Origin: Desulfopila aestuarii DSM 18488
Lineage (GTDB): Bacteria > Desulfobacterota > Desulfobulbia > Desulfobulbales > Desulfocapsaceae
DNA length: 64,000 nucleotides
Direction: 5' to 3'
NCBI RefSeq assembly: GCF_900143695.1
Contig: NZ_FRFE01000013.1
Span: 87,384-151,383, forward strand
In this document: positions 18,384-27,614 of the stretch, in pieces
Layout of the letters: each line of letters starts with the position of its first letter
How positions within the stretch are numbered: the stretch's first letter is position 1
The notes under the pieces: generated by a model
Databases searched by the model: none
Seen by the model: the letters and a program-made list of their open reading frames with translations, nothing else
Told to the model about the DNA's origin: nothing
Position numbers and translations under genes: made by a program

Positions 18384-19979
18384 CTACTTCAGGTCAACGC
18401 CATAGAAGATATGGCCACCGAAAGGATCGATCTTGTAATTGACGACCTCTTTGCGGAGCGGTTCATAAACAACTGAGTGAGCGATGGTTGCCCATGGGGC
18501 CTGCTCTTTAAAAACAACCTGGGCCTGTTCATACAGCTTGGTCCGCTCAGCCGGATCGGCAACGATCTTAGCTTTCTGGATCAGGTCCTCAAACGGCTGG
18601 TAGCACCATTGAGAGCGGTTTGCACCACCAACGGCATCACAACCAAGGAGTACGGCCAGGAAGTTGTCTGGATCACCATTGTCACCGGTCCAGCCCAGCA
18701 GTACCGCACCATCACGATCCTTCTCTTTTGAACGCTTGAGGTACTCGCCCCACTCGTAGGAAACGATCTCGGCATTGACACCGACTTTAGCCCAGTCGGC
18801 CTGAATAATCTCGGCCATCCGGCGAGCATTGGGATTATACGGACGCTGTACCGGCATTGCCCAGACTTTGGTAGTCAGATCCTTGACCCCGGCTTCTTCC
18901 AGCATCTTCTTGGCTGCGACTGGATCATAGGGATCATCCTGGACCGCATCGTTATAGGACCAGATGGTCGGCGGAATCGGGTTCTTTGCAACTTTACCAG
19001 CGCCCTGGAAAACGGCGTCGAGAATCGCCTGTTTGTTAATCGCCATATTCAGCGCTTTACGTACGGCAGGCTTGTCAAACGGCGGGGTCATGGTGTTATA
19101 CGCCAGATACCCTACGTTCAGTCCCTCTTTCTGCATCAGGTTGACATCCGGATCCTTGCTCATTGCCTCAAGATCAGCCGGGTTCGGATACGGCATGACA
19201 TGACACTCGCCAGCCTTCAACTTCTGGTAACGAACGGAAGCATCAGGAGTAATGGCGAAAACCAGATCATCGATAGGTGCTTTACCAGCCCAGTATTCCG
19301 GGTTGGCTTTATAGCGAATAACCGCGTCCTTCTGATAGGCGACGAGTTGGAAAGGACCGGTGCCGACAGGCTCCTGATCAATCACTTCCGGCGTACCTGC
19401 AGCCATCAATTTGTCTGCATATTCAGCCGAGAAAATGGAAGCAAAGTCCATAGCGAGGTTTGCCAGCATCGGCGCTTCCGGTTTTTTCAGGACAAACTTC
19501 ACGGTATAATCATCGACCTTTTCGATTTTCTCGATCAGATCGGGCATGCCCATACCGTCAAAATATTCATAAGTGCCGCCGGAAACCTTATGGAACGGAT
19601 GTTCTTTGTCGAGCTGACGCATAAAGGAGAACACGACGTCATCCGCATTGAAATCACGGCTGGGGGTGAACCCTTTGGTGGTATGAAACTTGACGCCTTT
19701 TCGAAGATTGAAGGTGTATACTTTACCATCTTCGGAAATATCCCAGGTCTCAGCCAGACCGGGAACGATCTTGGTTTCGCCACGCTCAAACTCCACCAGT
19801 TTGTTGAAGATCTGACGGGACGTAGCGTCAAAGGTGGTGCCGGCGGTGTAAAAGGCCGGGTTGAACCCTTCGGGACTGCCTTCAGAGCAGTAAACCAGGG
19901 TTTTGGCCTGGGCGCCAAGTGCCGCCATGGTTAATAATGATGCACCGCAGAACGCTGCAAACAGTTGGGTCTTCTTCAT
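18384..19979 (-). CDS. dppA: Periplasmic dipeptide-binding protein DppA
   Basis: A 531-residue family-5 solute-binding protein. The signal peptide MKKTQLFAAFCGASLLTMAA ends at AQA-K; the mature protein starts KTLVYCSEGSPEGFNPAFYT, nearly the same as E. coli DppA. Other shared blocks are NADDVVFSFMRQ, KVSGGTYEYFDGMGMPDLI, PVGTGPFQLVAYQKD and LGWTGDNGDPDNFLAVLLG. It has no lipobox, so it should be soluble in the periplasm. It captures di/tripeptides (and in E. coli heme or 5-aminolevulinate) for DppBCDF. GAGGAG precedes ATG 19979. It is first in the operon, so the promoter lies in 19980-20431. Confidence 0.95.
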   Translation of the reverse strand: MKKTQLFAAFCGASLLTMAALGAQAKTLVYCSEGSPEGFNPAFYTAGTTFDATSRQIFNKLVEFERGETKIVPGLAETWDISEDGKVYTFNLRKGVKFHTTKGFTPSRDFNADDVVFSFMRQLDKEHPFHKVSGGTYEYFDGMGMPDLIEKIEKVDDYTVKFVLKKPEAPMLANLAMDFASIFSAEYADKLMAAGTPEVIDQEPVGTGPFQLVAYQKDAVIRYKANPEYWAGKAPIDDLVFAITPDASVRYQKLKAGECHVMPYPNPADLEAMSKDPDVNLMQKEGLNVGYLAYNTMTPPFDKPAVRKALNMAINKQAILDAVFQGAGKVAKNPIPPTIWSYNDAVQDDPYDPVAAKKMLEEAGVKDLTTKVWAMPVQRPYNPNARRMAEIIQADWAKVGVNAEIVSYEWGEYLKRSKEKDRDGAVLLGWTGDNGDPDNFLAVLLGCDAVGGANRSQWCYQPFEDLIQKAKIVADPAERTKLYEQAQVVFKEQAPWATIAHSVVYEPLRKEVVNYKIDPFGGHIFYGVDLK

Positions 19980-20320
19980 GTTGTGTCTCTCCTCTTTTCA
20001 TGTTTTTCCGATGGTTGCCGGTCACGCAAAAAAAGTGCGAAAACCGACTTCGGTCTGGCAACAGGTCGTACTTTTTCTGAAAGCGTATTCAGCTTTCGCC
20101 AGGTCCCTCAGGGCCTGGTTGATCGAAAAAAAACAGCTCTTCAATTCTCTTCTCCCGGAAATTCTCTCGCCGCCCACTCTCAATTCGCAACGTTGAGAAG
20201 ACACGGAGAGCACTGCCTCAGCAGTTTTCCAGGAATTACTGTCGCAACAATCAGATTTCTTCTGCCTAGAGCTATACCCTATTTGACGTTAAGGTCAAGC
20301 ACATTAGACAGCTTTTTATC

Positions 20321-20340
20321 GGTGATAGATGACTATCACC
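20321..20340. promoter_or_regulatory. Perfect palindrome upstream of dppA, operator candidate
   Basis: GGTGATAG and CTATCACC are perfect 8-bp inverted arms around ATGA, 341 bp upstream of the dppA start in AT-rich DNA. The size suits a dimeric helix-turn-helix regulator. No regulator gene is adjacent, so the protein that binds is unknown. Confidence 0.45.
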
Positions 20341-20379
20341 TCGCGACACTCTACACCACTGTGTATCAAGGCACAACAG

Positions 20380-20419
20380 CCCGTCGACCTGCCAAATGAT
20401 TTACCGGCATGCCGACGGG
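20380..20419 (-). terminator. Hairpin after uraA
   Basis: CCCGTCG (20380-20386) pairs with CGACGGG (20413-20419), with an inner TGCC/GGCA pairing across an internal loop, 12 bp beyond the uraA stop. There is no clear T-run, so termination is likely but not certain. Confidence 0.45.
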
Positions 20420-20431
20420 TTATAAAAGATG

Positions 20432-21757
20432 CTACCCTCTTTCTTTAGGCAGTATGAGGTTTAAAAGCAAGCCCAGAATGCCTGCAAGGCCTATCTTTTC
20501 TATTGCAAAGGCACCAGCAGTAAATTTCATGCCGCCGATACCACAAACCAGGATGACGGCCACAATGATGAGATTGCGTGGTGTAGTGAGATCCTTTCCG
20601 GCCCTTACCAGGGTATTGATACCGACAACGGTGATCATACCAAAAAGCAGGATCATAATGCCCCCCATAACCGGCGTCGGAATGGTGGCCAGCAACGCCC
20701 CGATCTTACCGACAAAAGAGAGCATAATGGCACACAGCGCCGCCCAGGTCATGATGGCCGGGTTAAAAGCCTTGGTCAGTGCCACCGCACCACTTACCTC
20801 TGAATAGGTGGTGTTCGGCGGACCACCGAGCATGGAGGCAATGGAAGTTGCAATTCCGTCTCCCAACATGGTTTTATGGATACCAGGATTTTTCACATAA
20901 TCCTTGCCAGTAATGGAACTCACAGCCAGAATATCGCCCACATGCTCGATCGCCGGGGCAATGGCCACAGGCACGATAAAGAGCACCGCTTCCCAACGCC
21001 ATTCGGGCATAACGAAAGCGGGCATCGCCAGCCAGGCTTTTTCCGCCACCGGTTTCATGGAGATAAGTGCGGGAGCAGTCCAGTTCTGCAGCCCCTGGAG
21101 GTCACCATTTGCGAAAGCGGTCTGCACCGAAGCGGTGAACCCGGTCATATCCAACACCAATGAGGTGGCATAACCGGCGATGATGCCGCAGAGAATCGGG
21201 ATAAGCTTCAACCAGCCACGCCCCAGCAGTGAGACCATCGCAGTGGTGACCAGCGAGACACCAGCAATGATCATGGCGGTTTTTTCCGGCACCAGCCAGG
21301 CAGAGCCGTCTCCGGTACGACCCATGGCCATATGGACGGCCACCGGTGCCAAGACCAGGCCGATAACCATGATCACCGGCCCGGTAACAATGGGCGGCAG
21401 AATCTTCTGCAGCACTTCCGAGCCGAAAACTCGAATGAGAAAACTGATTATCACATACAGGAGGCCGGCGGCGGCAAGTCCACACATGGTTGCAGGAATG
21501 CCCCAAGTCTGGACACCGTAAATAATCGGGGCGATAAAGGCAAAAGAGGACGCCAGGAAGACCGGTACCTGTCCTTTGGTAATCACTTGGAAAACAAGGG
21601 TTCCGAGACCGGCGGTAAAGAGCGCGACGTTCGGGTCAAGCCCCGTCAGGATCGGAACCAGTACCAAGGCACCGAAAGCCACAAAGAGCATCTGTGCTCC
21701 CAGCAGGCTGTCACTGAGCCGGAAGCAGTAATCAGTGGCAAGCTTTTTGTCTGACAT
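20432..21757 (-). CDS. uraA: Uracil permease (nucleobase:cation symporter-2 family)
   Basis: A 441-residue permease of the NCS2/NAT family with about 14 transmembrane segments. Key motifs are [14 protein letters not shown] (helix 3), the helix-8 substrate motif [25 protein letters not shown] with the conserved Glu, and [21 protein letters not shown] (helix 10). These fit uracil carriers such as UraA and PyrP. It imports uracil with protons. I chose ATG 21757, preceded by GGAGG; a longer ATG at 21778 would place that RBS inside the gene. It lies downstream of upp on the same strand behind a terminator, a uracil salvage pair. Confidence 0.92.
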   Translation of the reverse strand: MSDKKLATDYCFRLSDSLLGAQMLFVAFGALVLVPILTGLDPNVALFTAGLGTLVFQVITKGQVPVFLASSFAFIAPIIYGVQTWGIPATMCGLAAAGLLYVIISFLIRVFGSEVLQKILPPIVTGPVIMVIGLVLAPVAVHMAMGRTGDGSAWLVPEKTAMIIAGVSLVTTAMVSLLGRGWLKLIPILCGIIAGYATSLVLDMTGFTASVQTAFANGDLQGLQNWTAPALISMKPVAEKAWLAMPAFVMPEWRWEAVLFIVPVAIAPAIEHVGDILAVSSITGKDYVKNPGIHKTMLGDGIATSIASMLGGPPNTTYSEVSGAVALTKAFNPAIMTWAALCAIMLSFVGKIGALLATIPTPVMGGIMILLFGMITVVGINTLVRAGKDLTTPRNLIIVAVILVCGIGGMKFTAGAFAIEKIGLAGILGLLLNLILPKERG

Positions 21758-21888
21758 AACACATTCCTCCAATTGCATAATAGCGGTAATTCTATTGGTA
21801 AAAAACCGGCGTATCGCACTGTTTTTCAGACAGCATCGAGCCGGGGTAAAATGTCGCCCCTAACCGGGTTCGACAGGAACACTCATGA

Positions 21889-21923
21889 CAAAAAAAAAGT
21901 CATTACAGAGACTGTAATGACTT
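21889..21923 (-). terminator. Intrinsic terminator after upp
   Basis: A perfect 12-bp stem, AAGTCATTACAG with CTGTAATGACTT (21897-21923) and an AGA loop, is followed on the minus strand by nine consecutive T residues. It lies eight bases past the upp stop and separates upp from uraA; some readthrough would be needed for joint transcription. Confidence 0.92.
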
Positions 21924-21930
21924 GTATCGG

Positions 21931-22557
21931 CTACTTGGTGCCGAAGATCTTATCTCCGGCGTCCCCTAGCCCTGGTAATATATATCCTACCTCGTTGAGT
22001 TTTTCATCTATTGAGGCAACATAGATATCAACATCCGGGTGTGCTGCGGTGATCTTGGCAATGCCTTCAGGCGCCGCCACAAGGAACAGTCCCTTGATGG
22101 TCTTGCAGCCAGCTTTCTTTAAGGTTTCAATGGTGGCCATAAGGGTGCCGCCTGTGGCCAGCATCGGATCAAGGATAAGCGCTGTGCGCTCTTCAATGTT
22201 CAACGCCGTCTTCACATAATATTCCACCGGCATAAGGGTTTCCTCATTACGGTAGTAACCGACAACGCTCACCTTGGCTGACGGAATCATGTCAATGACG
22301 CCATTCATCATCCCAAGTCCGGCCCGAAGAATTGGTACAATGGTAATTTTTTTCCCCTTGATCTCTTCGACCACCACAGGACCGGCCCAGCCTTGGATAG
22401 TTTTGGTCTGGGTCTCCATTCCTTTGGTCGCTTCGTAGGTCAACAATCTGGCAACTTCTGATGAAAGATCGCGGAAGTCTTTGGTGGAAATATCATGCTG
22501 ACGCATGAGACCCAGCTTGTGCTTAATCAGTGGATGATCGGCAACATGAACAGCCAT
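21931..22557 (-). CDS. upp: Uracil phosphoribosyltransferase
   Basis: A 208-residue enzyme that makes UMP from uracil and PRPP in the cytosol. Family motifs are present: [19 protein letters not shown], the PRPP-binding [24 protein letters not shown], and the uracil-binding C-terminus [18 protein letters not shown]. The ATG at 22557 has AAGGAG upstream; the longer reading frame to 22641 has no RBS and an unrelated N-terminus. With uraA it forms a uracil scavenging unit. Confidence 0.97.
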   Translation of the reverse strand: MAVHVADHPLIKHKLGLMRQHDISTKDFRDLSSEVARLLTYEATKGMETQTKTIQGWAGPVVVEEIKGKKITIVPILRAGLGMMNGVIDMIPSAKVSVVGYYRNEETLMPVEYYVKTALNIEERTALILDPMLATGGTLMATIETLKKAGCKTIKGLFLVAAPEGIAKITAAHPDVDIYVASIDEKLNEVGYILPGLGDAGDKIFGTK

Positions 22558-22792
22558 GGTGTTCTCCTTGTGTAGGCGTTGGTGGGTGAACAAAATGAGG
22601 CACTGCCCGCTCGAACAGACAACAGCACCACGGGGACGCATGTCGGCAGGATAACATCAGAATATCATGCAAAACTCAGCACCTGCTCGATTTGTCAGGA
22701 TAGCATTCGTGCGCCACAGATGGTTCATCTGATAAAAAAAAACGCGGGAAAAAGCAAGGTTTTTCACGGGCCGGTTCCACCCGGTTTTTTGT

Positions 22793-23695
22793 TTATTGGA
22801 GCGGGCGCGGACGACCGATTCCTGTAAGCGGCACCAGCTCGACCGCCATAATCCCGACGAGAATCAGCACTGCGCCCGACATCTGGAAAAGACTGAGACG
22901 CTCACCAAGAAAAAGATAGCCGGCACAGGCGGCAAAAACCGTTTCCGAACTGAGGATAATGGCCGCATCGGCCGCCTGGGTATAGCGCTGCCCAACCACC
23001 TGCAGGGTAAAGGCCATGCCGACGGAAAAGACCCCGACATAACCGATGCCGAAAAGTGCGCTGGTAAAGTCGTGAAGCTGTGGATACTCCACAATAGCCC
23101 CAAGCGTCAGCCCAAAAACTCCGCATACCAGAAACTGCGTGGTTGCGACAACGAGAGGCGCACGGGTGCGGGAGGCAGCATGCCCGACCATCAGCACATG
23201 GGCAGCCCAGAACAGGGTGCTACCGATGACCCAGAAATCACCAATCCGCAACTCAACATCTGCAGCACCACTCATTATATAGGTACCTATGAAACAGCCA
23301 ACAGAAGCCGGCCAAACCACCCAGTGCACCCGACGTCTGAGGAGCACCAGGCCGATCAAGGGAACCATGGGCACGTAAAGGGCGGTAAGAAAGCCGGCAT
23401 TGGTTACGGTGGTTCGCAAAATTCCGTGCTGCTGCAGCATTGCTGCTGTGCCAAGGGTCAGCCCGATCAGGATCATCAGATACCAGTCGTTTGGGACGAA
23501 GCGATGTTCGTTTGCATGAACCCGGCGAAACTGCATGGAGGCGAACGGCAACACCACCAGTCCCCCCAACAGAAAACGGGCCCCGGTAAAGCTGATGGTC
23601 CCGAGGGTGCCGGTCCCCACCTGCTGGGCCACAAAAGCACTGCCCCAGATCATGGCGGCGAGCATAAGAATGAGATTGGCCCGTAATCGGCTCAT
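22793..23695 (-). CDS. DMT-superfamily (EamA) exporter
   Basis: A 300-residue membrane protein with ten hydrophobic helices in two EamA repeats. Repeat 1 starts LRANLILMLAAMIWGSAFVAQQVG and contains FTGARFLLGGLVVLPFA; repeat 2 ends with the typical AAIILSSETVFAACAGYLFLGERLSLFQMSGAVLILVGI. EamA proteins export amino acids or other metabolites; the substrate cannot be assigned. It is a single gene with only a weak TGGAT before ATG 23695, and is divergent from glpR. Confidence 0.88.
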   Translation of the reverse strand: MSRLRANLILMLAAMIWGSAFVAQQVGTGTLGTISFTGARFLLGGLVVLPFASMQFRRVHANEHRFVPNDWYLMILIGLTLGTAAMLQQHGILRTTVTNAGFLTALYVPMVPLIGLVLLRRRVHWVVWPASVGCFIGTYIMSGAADVELRIGDFWVIGSTLFWAAHVLMVGHAASRTRAPLVVATTQFLVCGVFGLTLGAIVEYPQLHDFTSALFGIGYVGVFSVGMAFTLQVVGQRYTQAADAAIILSSETVFAACAGYLFLGERLSLFQMSGAVLILVGIMAVELVPLTGIGRPRPLQ

Positions 23696-23871
23696 ACTAA
23701 TATCCAGTGTTAAAACAATATGTGAAAAACGTGATTTCGCTGACAGGAAGGCGCCTGGCAGTATACCTATTTAATCTGATTTGACAAGATACCTGCACGG
23801 GAAAGCAGACACAGTCGAAAGCAACCCTTTCGTTCCCCATCTTCTATATGTTCGTTTTTGCACTTTTAGAG

Positions 23872-23883
23872 TTTCATTTGAAA
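23872..23883. promoter_or_regulatory. Palindrome upstream of glpR, GlpR-site candidate
   Basis: TTTCATTTGAAA is a TTTCA/TGAAA inverted repeat 83 bp before the glpR start. It differs at one position, over the 11 comparable bases, from the TTTTCACTTGAA motif found before glpD and glpA, so it may be an autoregulatory GlpR site. Confidence 0.45.
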
Positions 23884-23965
23884 TTGCAATTGACATTGGC
23901 AGGGGGTTACAGAATAATACATGAAGTTGCAGTGTTGCCAACTCCTTCTCATACAGGAACCATCT

Positions 23966-24733
23966 ATGGATTATCTCTCCCCAAGGCAAAATCAGATTCT
24001 GGCCATCGCCCGCGAGCAGGGCCGAGTCGACGTCGAGGATCTTTCCCGGTCATTTGAAGTATCTCCCCAGACCATCCGGAAAGACTTGAACGACCTCTGC
24101 GAAAGGCAGCTGCTCCAACGTATTCATGGTGGAGCGATTGTCGGTTCCGGCATCGAGAACGTCAGCTACGAAGCGCGTCGCCTGCTGGCCCCAGACAGCA
24201 AGAAGGTAATTGGCATCCGCGCCGCCCAACTCATTCCCGACAATAGCTCCATGCTGATCAACATCGGCACAACCACCGAACAGGTGGCCCACGCCCTCAA
24301 GGATCACCACGGTCTCCTGGTAATCACCAACAACGTCAACGCTGTCCATATCATGAAAAATTTCATGGGCATTGAGCTGATCATCGCCGGCGGCCTGGTT
24401 CGCCGCTCGGACGGCGGCATCATTGGTGTAGCGGCGGTGGACTTTATCAACCAGTTCAAGGTCGATTATGCCGTTATCGGGGTTTCTGCCATCGATGAGG
24501 ATGGCTCACTCCTCGACTACGACTACAGGGAGGTTCGAGTGGCCCAGGCGATTATCGAAAACGCTCGCCAGGTCATTCTGGTGGCGGACTTGATGAAACT
24601 CGAACGTAACGCCCCTGTTCGTATCGGCCACATCTCCCAGATCGACACGGTTGTCACCGATGGCGAGTTTCCTCAGAAGCTGAAAGCCATCTGCAAAGAA
24701 AATGGCGTCAAAATCGTGATCGCCAGAAATTAA
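23966..24733 (+). CDS. glpR: DeoR-family glycerol regulon repressor GlpR
   Basis: A 255-residue DeoR-type regulator. The N-terminal winged helix (MDYLSPRQNQILAIAREQGR, then LSRSFEVSPQTIRKDLNDLC) ends in the wing motif LLQRIHGGA. The C-terminal DeoRC sugar-phosphate-sensing domain has INIGTTTEQVAHAL, the VITNNVNAVHIM loop and GGLVRRSDGGIIGVAAVDF. In E. coli GlpR binds glycerol 3-phosphate and leaves its operators. I chose ATG 23966 (CAGGA upstream); an earlier in-frame ATG at 23921 adds 15 non-conserved residues. It stands 248 bp before glpD, the start of the transport operon. Confidence 0.9.
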   Translation: MDYLSPRQNQILAIAREQGRVDVEDLSRSFEVSPQTIRKDLNDLCERQLLQRIHGGAIVGSGIENVSYEARRLLAPDSKKVIGIRAAQLIPDNSSMLINIGTTTEQVAHALKDHHGLLVITNNVNAVHIMKNFMGIELIIAGGLVRRSDGGIIGVAAVDFINQFKVDYAVIGVSAIDEDGSLLDYDYREVRVAQAIIENARQVILVADLMKLERNAPVRIGHISQIDTVVTDGEFPQKLKAICKENGVKIVIARN

Positions 24734-24855
24734 AGCCCCTGCCAAACTCGTAAACCGAGTTTCTGTAACAATAAGAGACATAAAGATATCATTATATTTT
24801 GGCCTTTTTTGTTAGGTACGCACCCACAAGGAACTTTTTGTAAAACTGATCAATA

Positions 24856-24913
24856 TTTTCACTTGAATAGATATTTATTTTCGATTAATTGTTGATTCAG
24901 GTTTGATTCGAAA
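24856..24913. promoter_or_regulatory. Candidate GlpR operator block before glpD
   Basis: Three motifs in 58 bp: TTTTCACTTGAA (24856-24867), TTTTCGATTAA (24878-24888) starting 22 bp later, and CAGGTTTGATTCGAAA (24898-24913). The first two recur exactly before glpA, where they are 44 bp apart in the reverse order. The block lies just upstream of the predicted glpD promoter. Confidence 0.6.
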
Positions 24914-24920
24914 CCACATA

Positions 24921-24950
24921 TTGCTTAAGATGAAACCAGTTTTCTAATAA
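24921..24950 (+). promoter_or_regulatory. Predicted promoter of the glpDSTPQUV operon
   Basis: TTGCTT (24921-24926), an 18-bp spacer, and TAATAA (24945-24950), 31 bp before the glpD ATG. It sits immediately downstream of the candidate operator block. Confidence 0.45.
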
Positions 24951-24981
24951 AGCAGTAACTCTTTGAGCGGAGGCTACAACC

Positions 24982-26484
24982 ATGAACACCCCTGTTTACG
25001 ATGTCGCTATAATAGGTGGAGGCATTAATGGCTGTGGTATTGCGCGAGACGCGGCCGGCAGGGGGTTGTCAGTATTTCTCTGTGAGCAAAACGACCTGGC
25101 CAGTGGAACGTCCTCATCTTCCACCAAACTCATCCATGGCGGACTGAGATATCTCGAATATTATGAATTCCGCCTTGTCCGGGAAGCGCTGACCGAACGT
25201 GAAGTACTCCTCAGGGCCGCCCCGCACATCATTTGGCCGCTTCGCTTTATCCTTCCCCATCATAAAGGTCTTCGTCCAGCCTGGCTCATCAGGCTCGGAC
25301 TCTTTCTCTATGACAACCTGGGCGGCAGAAAACTCCTGCCCGGCACCACCACTGTCGACCTCACCACCGACGAAGCTGGTACTCCACTTAAAGGCGACTT
25401 CAGCAAAGGATTTGAATATTCCGACTGCTGGGTCATTGACAGCCGGCTCGTGGTGTTAAATGCCATGGACGCCGTCGACCACGGCGCGGTGATTCATACC
25501 CGCACAACCTGCCTTGGCGCCATCCGGGAAAACAACCTCTGGACCATAACCCTTGCCGACGGCCGCACCGGGGAGAAACGAACCATCCAGGCGAAAGCGT
25601 TAGTCAATGCCAGCGGCCCCTGGATGGATACGACCATTGCCACCCTGGAGCACAAAGCCTCCAAGGAACATATCCGCATGGTGAAGGGCAGCCATATTAT
25701 CGTGAAGAAGATTTTCAACCATTCACGTGCCTATATCTTCCAGAATGCGGACGGACGAATCATCTTCGCGATCCCCTATGAACAGGACTTCACCCTCATC
25801 GGCACAACCGATGTCGATTTCCATGGAGATCCATCCGCTGTAGCCATTACTGACGATGAGATTAATTACCTTTGCCAGGCGGCCAGTGAATACTTCACAT
25901 CTCCCGTTACCCCTGAAAGCGTGGTGAGCAGTTACTCCGGTATTCGGCCGCTGTTTGATGACGGAAAAAGTGACGCCAAGGCCGCAACCCGCGACTATGT
26001 GTTAAAACTGGAATCGTCAAACGAAACCGCGCCACTCATTTCCATCTACGGTGGCAAGATCACCACCTACCGAAAGCTGGCGGAATCGGTACTTGAAAAG
26101 TTGTCTCCATATCTACCTGGAATGGGCCATCCCTGGACAGCTGACGCCTCCATGCCCGGCGGTGATTTTGCACCCGACAAGTTTGCTGGAGAAGTTCAGC
26201 GACTTATGAATGGCTGCCCCATTCTCTCAAAAACACACGCTACCCGCCTGGTGCGGACCTATGGCACCAAGGCTTTGGTTATGACCAGGCCGCTTGCCAA
26301 GACAGAAGATATGGGTGTCTGCTTTGGCGGCGATCTTTACGAATTTGAGGTCAAGTATCTCATCCGGCACGAATGGGCACAGACAGCAGCAGATGTGCTC
26401 TGGCGCCGGACCAATCTGGGCCTTGTGCTCAGCAGCCAGGAAGCGGATGTTCTGCAAGCCTGGATGGAACAACAGCACCAGTAA
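24982..26484 (+). CDS. glpD: FAD-dependent glycerol-3-phosphate dehydrogenase GlpD
   Basis: A 500-residue membrane-associated flavoenzyme oxidising glycerol 3-phosphate to dihydroxyacetone phosphate and passing electrons to quinone. The FAD-binding motif is VAIIGGGINGCGIARDAAGRG (~residues 9-29), followed by the family stretch ASGTSSSSTKLIHGGLRYLEYYEFRLVREAL, then GIRPLFDD and the ISIYGGKITTYRKLAESVL block near residue 360. The length matches E. coli GlpD, and the C-terminal helical domain is present. GGAGG lies eight bases before ATG 24982. It is first in the operon with the glycerol ABC transporter. A second, anaerobic-type enzyme (GlpABC) is encoded 15 kb away. Confidence 0.95.
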   Translation: MNTPVYDVAIIGGGINGCGIARDAAGRGLSVFLCEQNDLASGTSSSSTKLIHGGLRYLEYYEFRLVREALTEREVLLRAAPHIIWPLRFILPHHKGLRPAWLIRLGLFLYDNLGGRKLLPGTTTVDLTTDEAGTPLKGDFSKGFEYSDCWVIDSRLVVLNAMDAVDHGAVIHTRTTCLGAIRENNLWTITLADGRTGEKRTIQAKALVNASGPWMDTTIATLEHKASKEHIRMVKGSHIIVKKIFNHSRAYIFQNADGRIIFAIPYEQDFTLIGTTDVDFHGDPSAVAITDDEINYLCQAASEYFTSPVTPESVVSSYSGIRPLFDDGKSDAKAATRDYVLKLESSNETAPLISIYGGKITTYRKLAESVLEKLSPYLPGMGHPWTADASMPGGDFAPDKFAGEVQRLMNGCPILSKTHATRLVRTYGTKALVMTRPLAKTEDMGVCFGGDLYEFEVKYLIRHEWAQTAADVLWRRTNLGLVLSSQEADVLQAWMEQQHQ

Positions 26485-26513
26485 ATCCTTCTTACAACTA
26501 AAAGGGCGAAACG

Positions 26514-27602
26514 ATGCAGCTTCAGCTAGAAAATGTCTGCAAAAAGGTTGGTAAAGACTTTCACATCCGTGACGTCAACCTGACCCTGGAAGCTGGAACG
26601 CTTAACATTCTTCTCGGACCGACGCTGTCAGGAAAAACTTCCCTGATGCGGCTGATGGCCGGACTTGACCAACCGACCTCCGGTCGGGTCCTGGTTAACG
26701 GTGAAGATGTTACCGGCGTTCCTGTGCAGAAACGAAACGTGGCAATGGTCTATCAGCAGTTCATTAACTATCCGAATCTGACTGTTTACGAAAATATCGC
26801 CTCCCCGCTACGGATTGCCAAAACTCCTAAGGACGTTATCGCGAAGAAAGTGCAGGAAATGGCAGACCTGTTAAAACTCGGACCGATGCTGAAACGCAGC
26901 CCACAGGAGCTCTCCGGTGGCCAGCAGCAGCGTACGGCGCTTGCCCGGGCCCTGGTAAAAGGTGCGGGGCTGGTCCTGCTCGATGAGCCGCTTGCCAACC
27001 TCGACTACAAACTGCGTGAGGAGTTGCGCGAGGAGTTCCCGAGAATATTCGCCGCCACCGGCTCCATCTTCGTCTATGCCACCACCGAACCTTCGGAAGC
27101 ACTGCTTTTAGGCGGCAACACCGCACCGCTCCATGAAGGCACGGTGACCCAGTTCGGCGAAACCATTAAGGTTTTCCGCAGGCCACAAAATCTGATCACA
27201 GCCCAGATTTTCTCCGATCCCCCGCTGAATGTTCTTCCGGTAACCAAGCTGAACAATACCATGCTCTTCAAAAGCCATGTAGAGGTACCGCTGGTTGGCA
27301 AACTACCGGAACTGCCGGATGCTGACTACACCATCGCCTTCCAGCCCAACAATCTCTCCATTATCCGAAAGGCTGATTCAGATATCAGCGTGAAGGCCAA
27401 GGTGGCGGTTACAGAGATAACCGGTTCCGAAAGTTATATTCACGTTGATGTTGCCGGGCTACGCTGGGTTGTTCTCGCCCATGGCATTCATAACATCGAT
27501 ATCGACGCCACCATCGAGGTCTTTCTCGATCCCTCCACATTTTATGTCTTTGACAAAAATCATAACCTCGTGGTCACCCCAGCGTCTGTTTCCGAGGCAT
27601 AA
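26514..27602 (+). CDS. glpS: Glycerol ABC transporter ATPase GlpS
   Basis: A 362-residue MalK-like ATPase. Walker A GPTLSGKT (35-42), Q-loop VYQQFINYPNLTVYENI, canonical signature LSGGQ (133-137) and Walker B LVLLDEPLANLD (E158) are all present. The switch-loop His is not: MalK's VTHDQ is ATTEP here, with Thr at ~191. A regulatory OB-like domain fills the C-terminal third. Its partner GlpT has the opposite pattern. In Rhizobium the glpSTPQUV genes encode a high-affinity glycerol importer; the same order here supports that role. It starts 29 bp after glpD. Confidence 0.93.
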   Translation: MQLQLENVCKKVGKDFHIRDVNLTLEAGTLNILLGPTLSGKTSLMRLMAGLDQPTSGRVLVNGEDVTGVPVQKRNVAMVYQQFINYPNLTVYENIASPLRIAKTPKDVIAKKVQEMADLLKLGPMLKRSPQELSGGQQQRTALARALVKGAGLVLLDEPLANLDYKLREELREEFPRIFAATGSIFVYATTEPSEALLLGGNTAPLHEGTVTQFGETIKVFRRPQNLITAQIFSDPPLNVLPVTKLNNTMLFKSHVEVPLVGKLPELPDADYTIAFQPNNLSIIRKADSDISVKAKVAVTEITGSESYIHVDVAGLRWVVLAHGIHNIDIDATIEVFLDPSTFYVFDKNHNLVVTPASVSEA

Positions 27603-27614
27603 AAGGAGAATATC

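Larger units (their letters stand above)
19980..20431. other. Non-coding region between uraA and dppA
   Basis: 452 bp without a credible gene. It should hold the dppA promoter (minus strand), a palindrome at 20321-20340 and a hairpin at the end of uraA. No tRNA or small RNA is recognisable. Confidence 0.6.

Noticed and set aside
22796..23686. 296-codon plus-strand ORF opposite the EamA gene
   Set aside because: It mirrors the real EamA frame; its composition (His, Gln, Asn rich) and lack of an RBS mark it as an antisense shadow.
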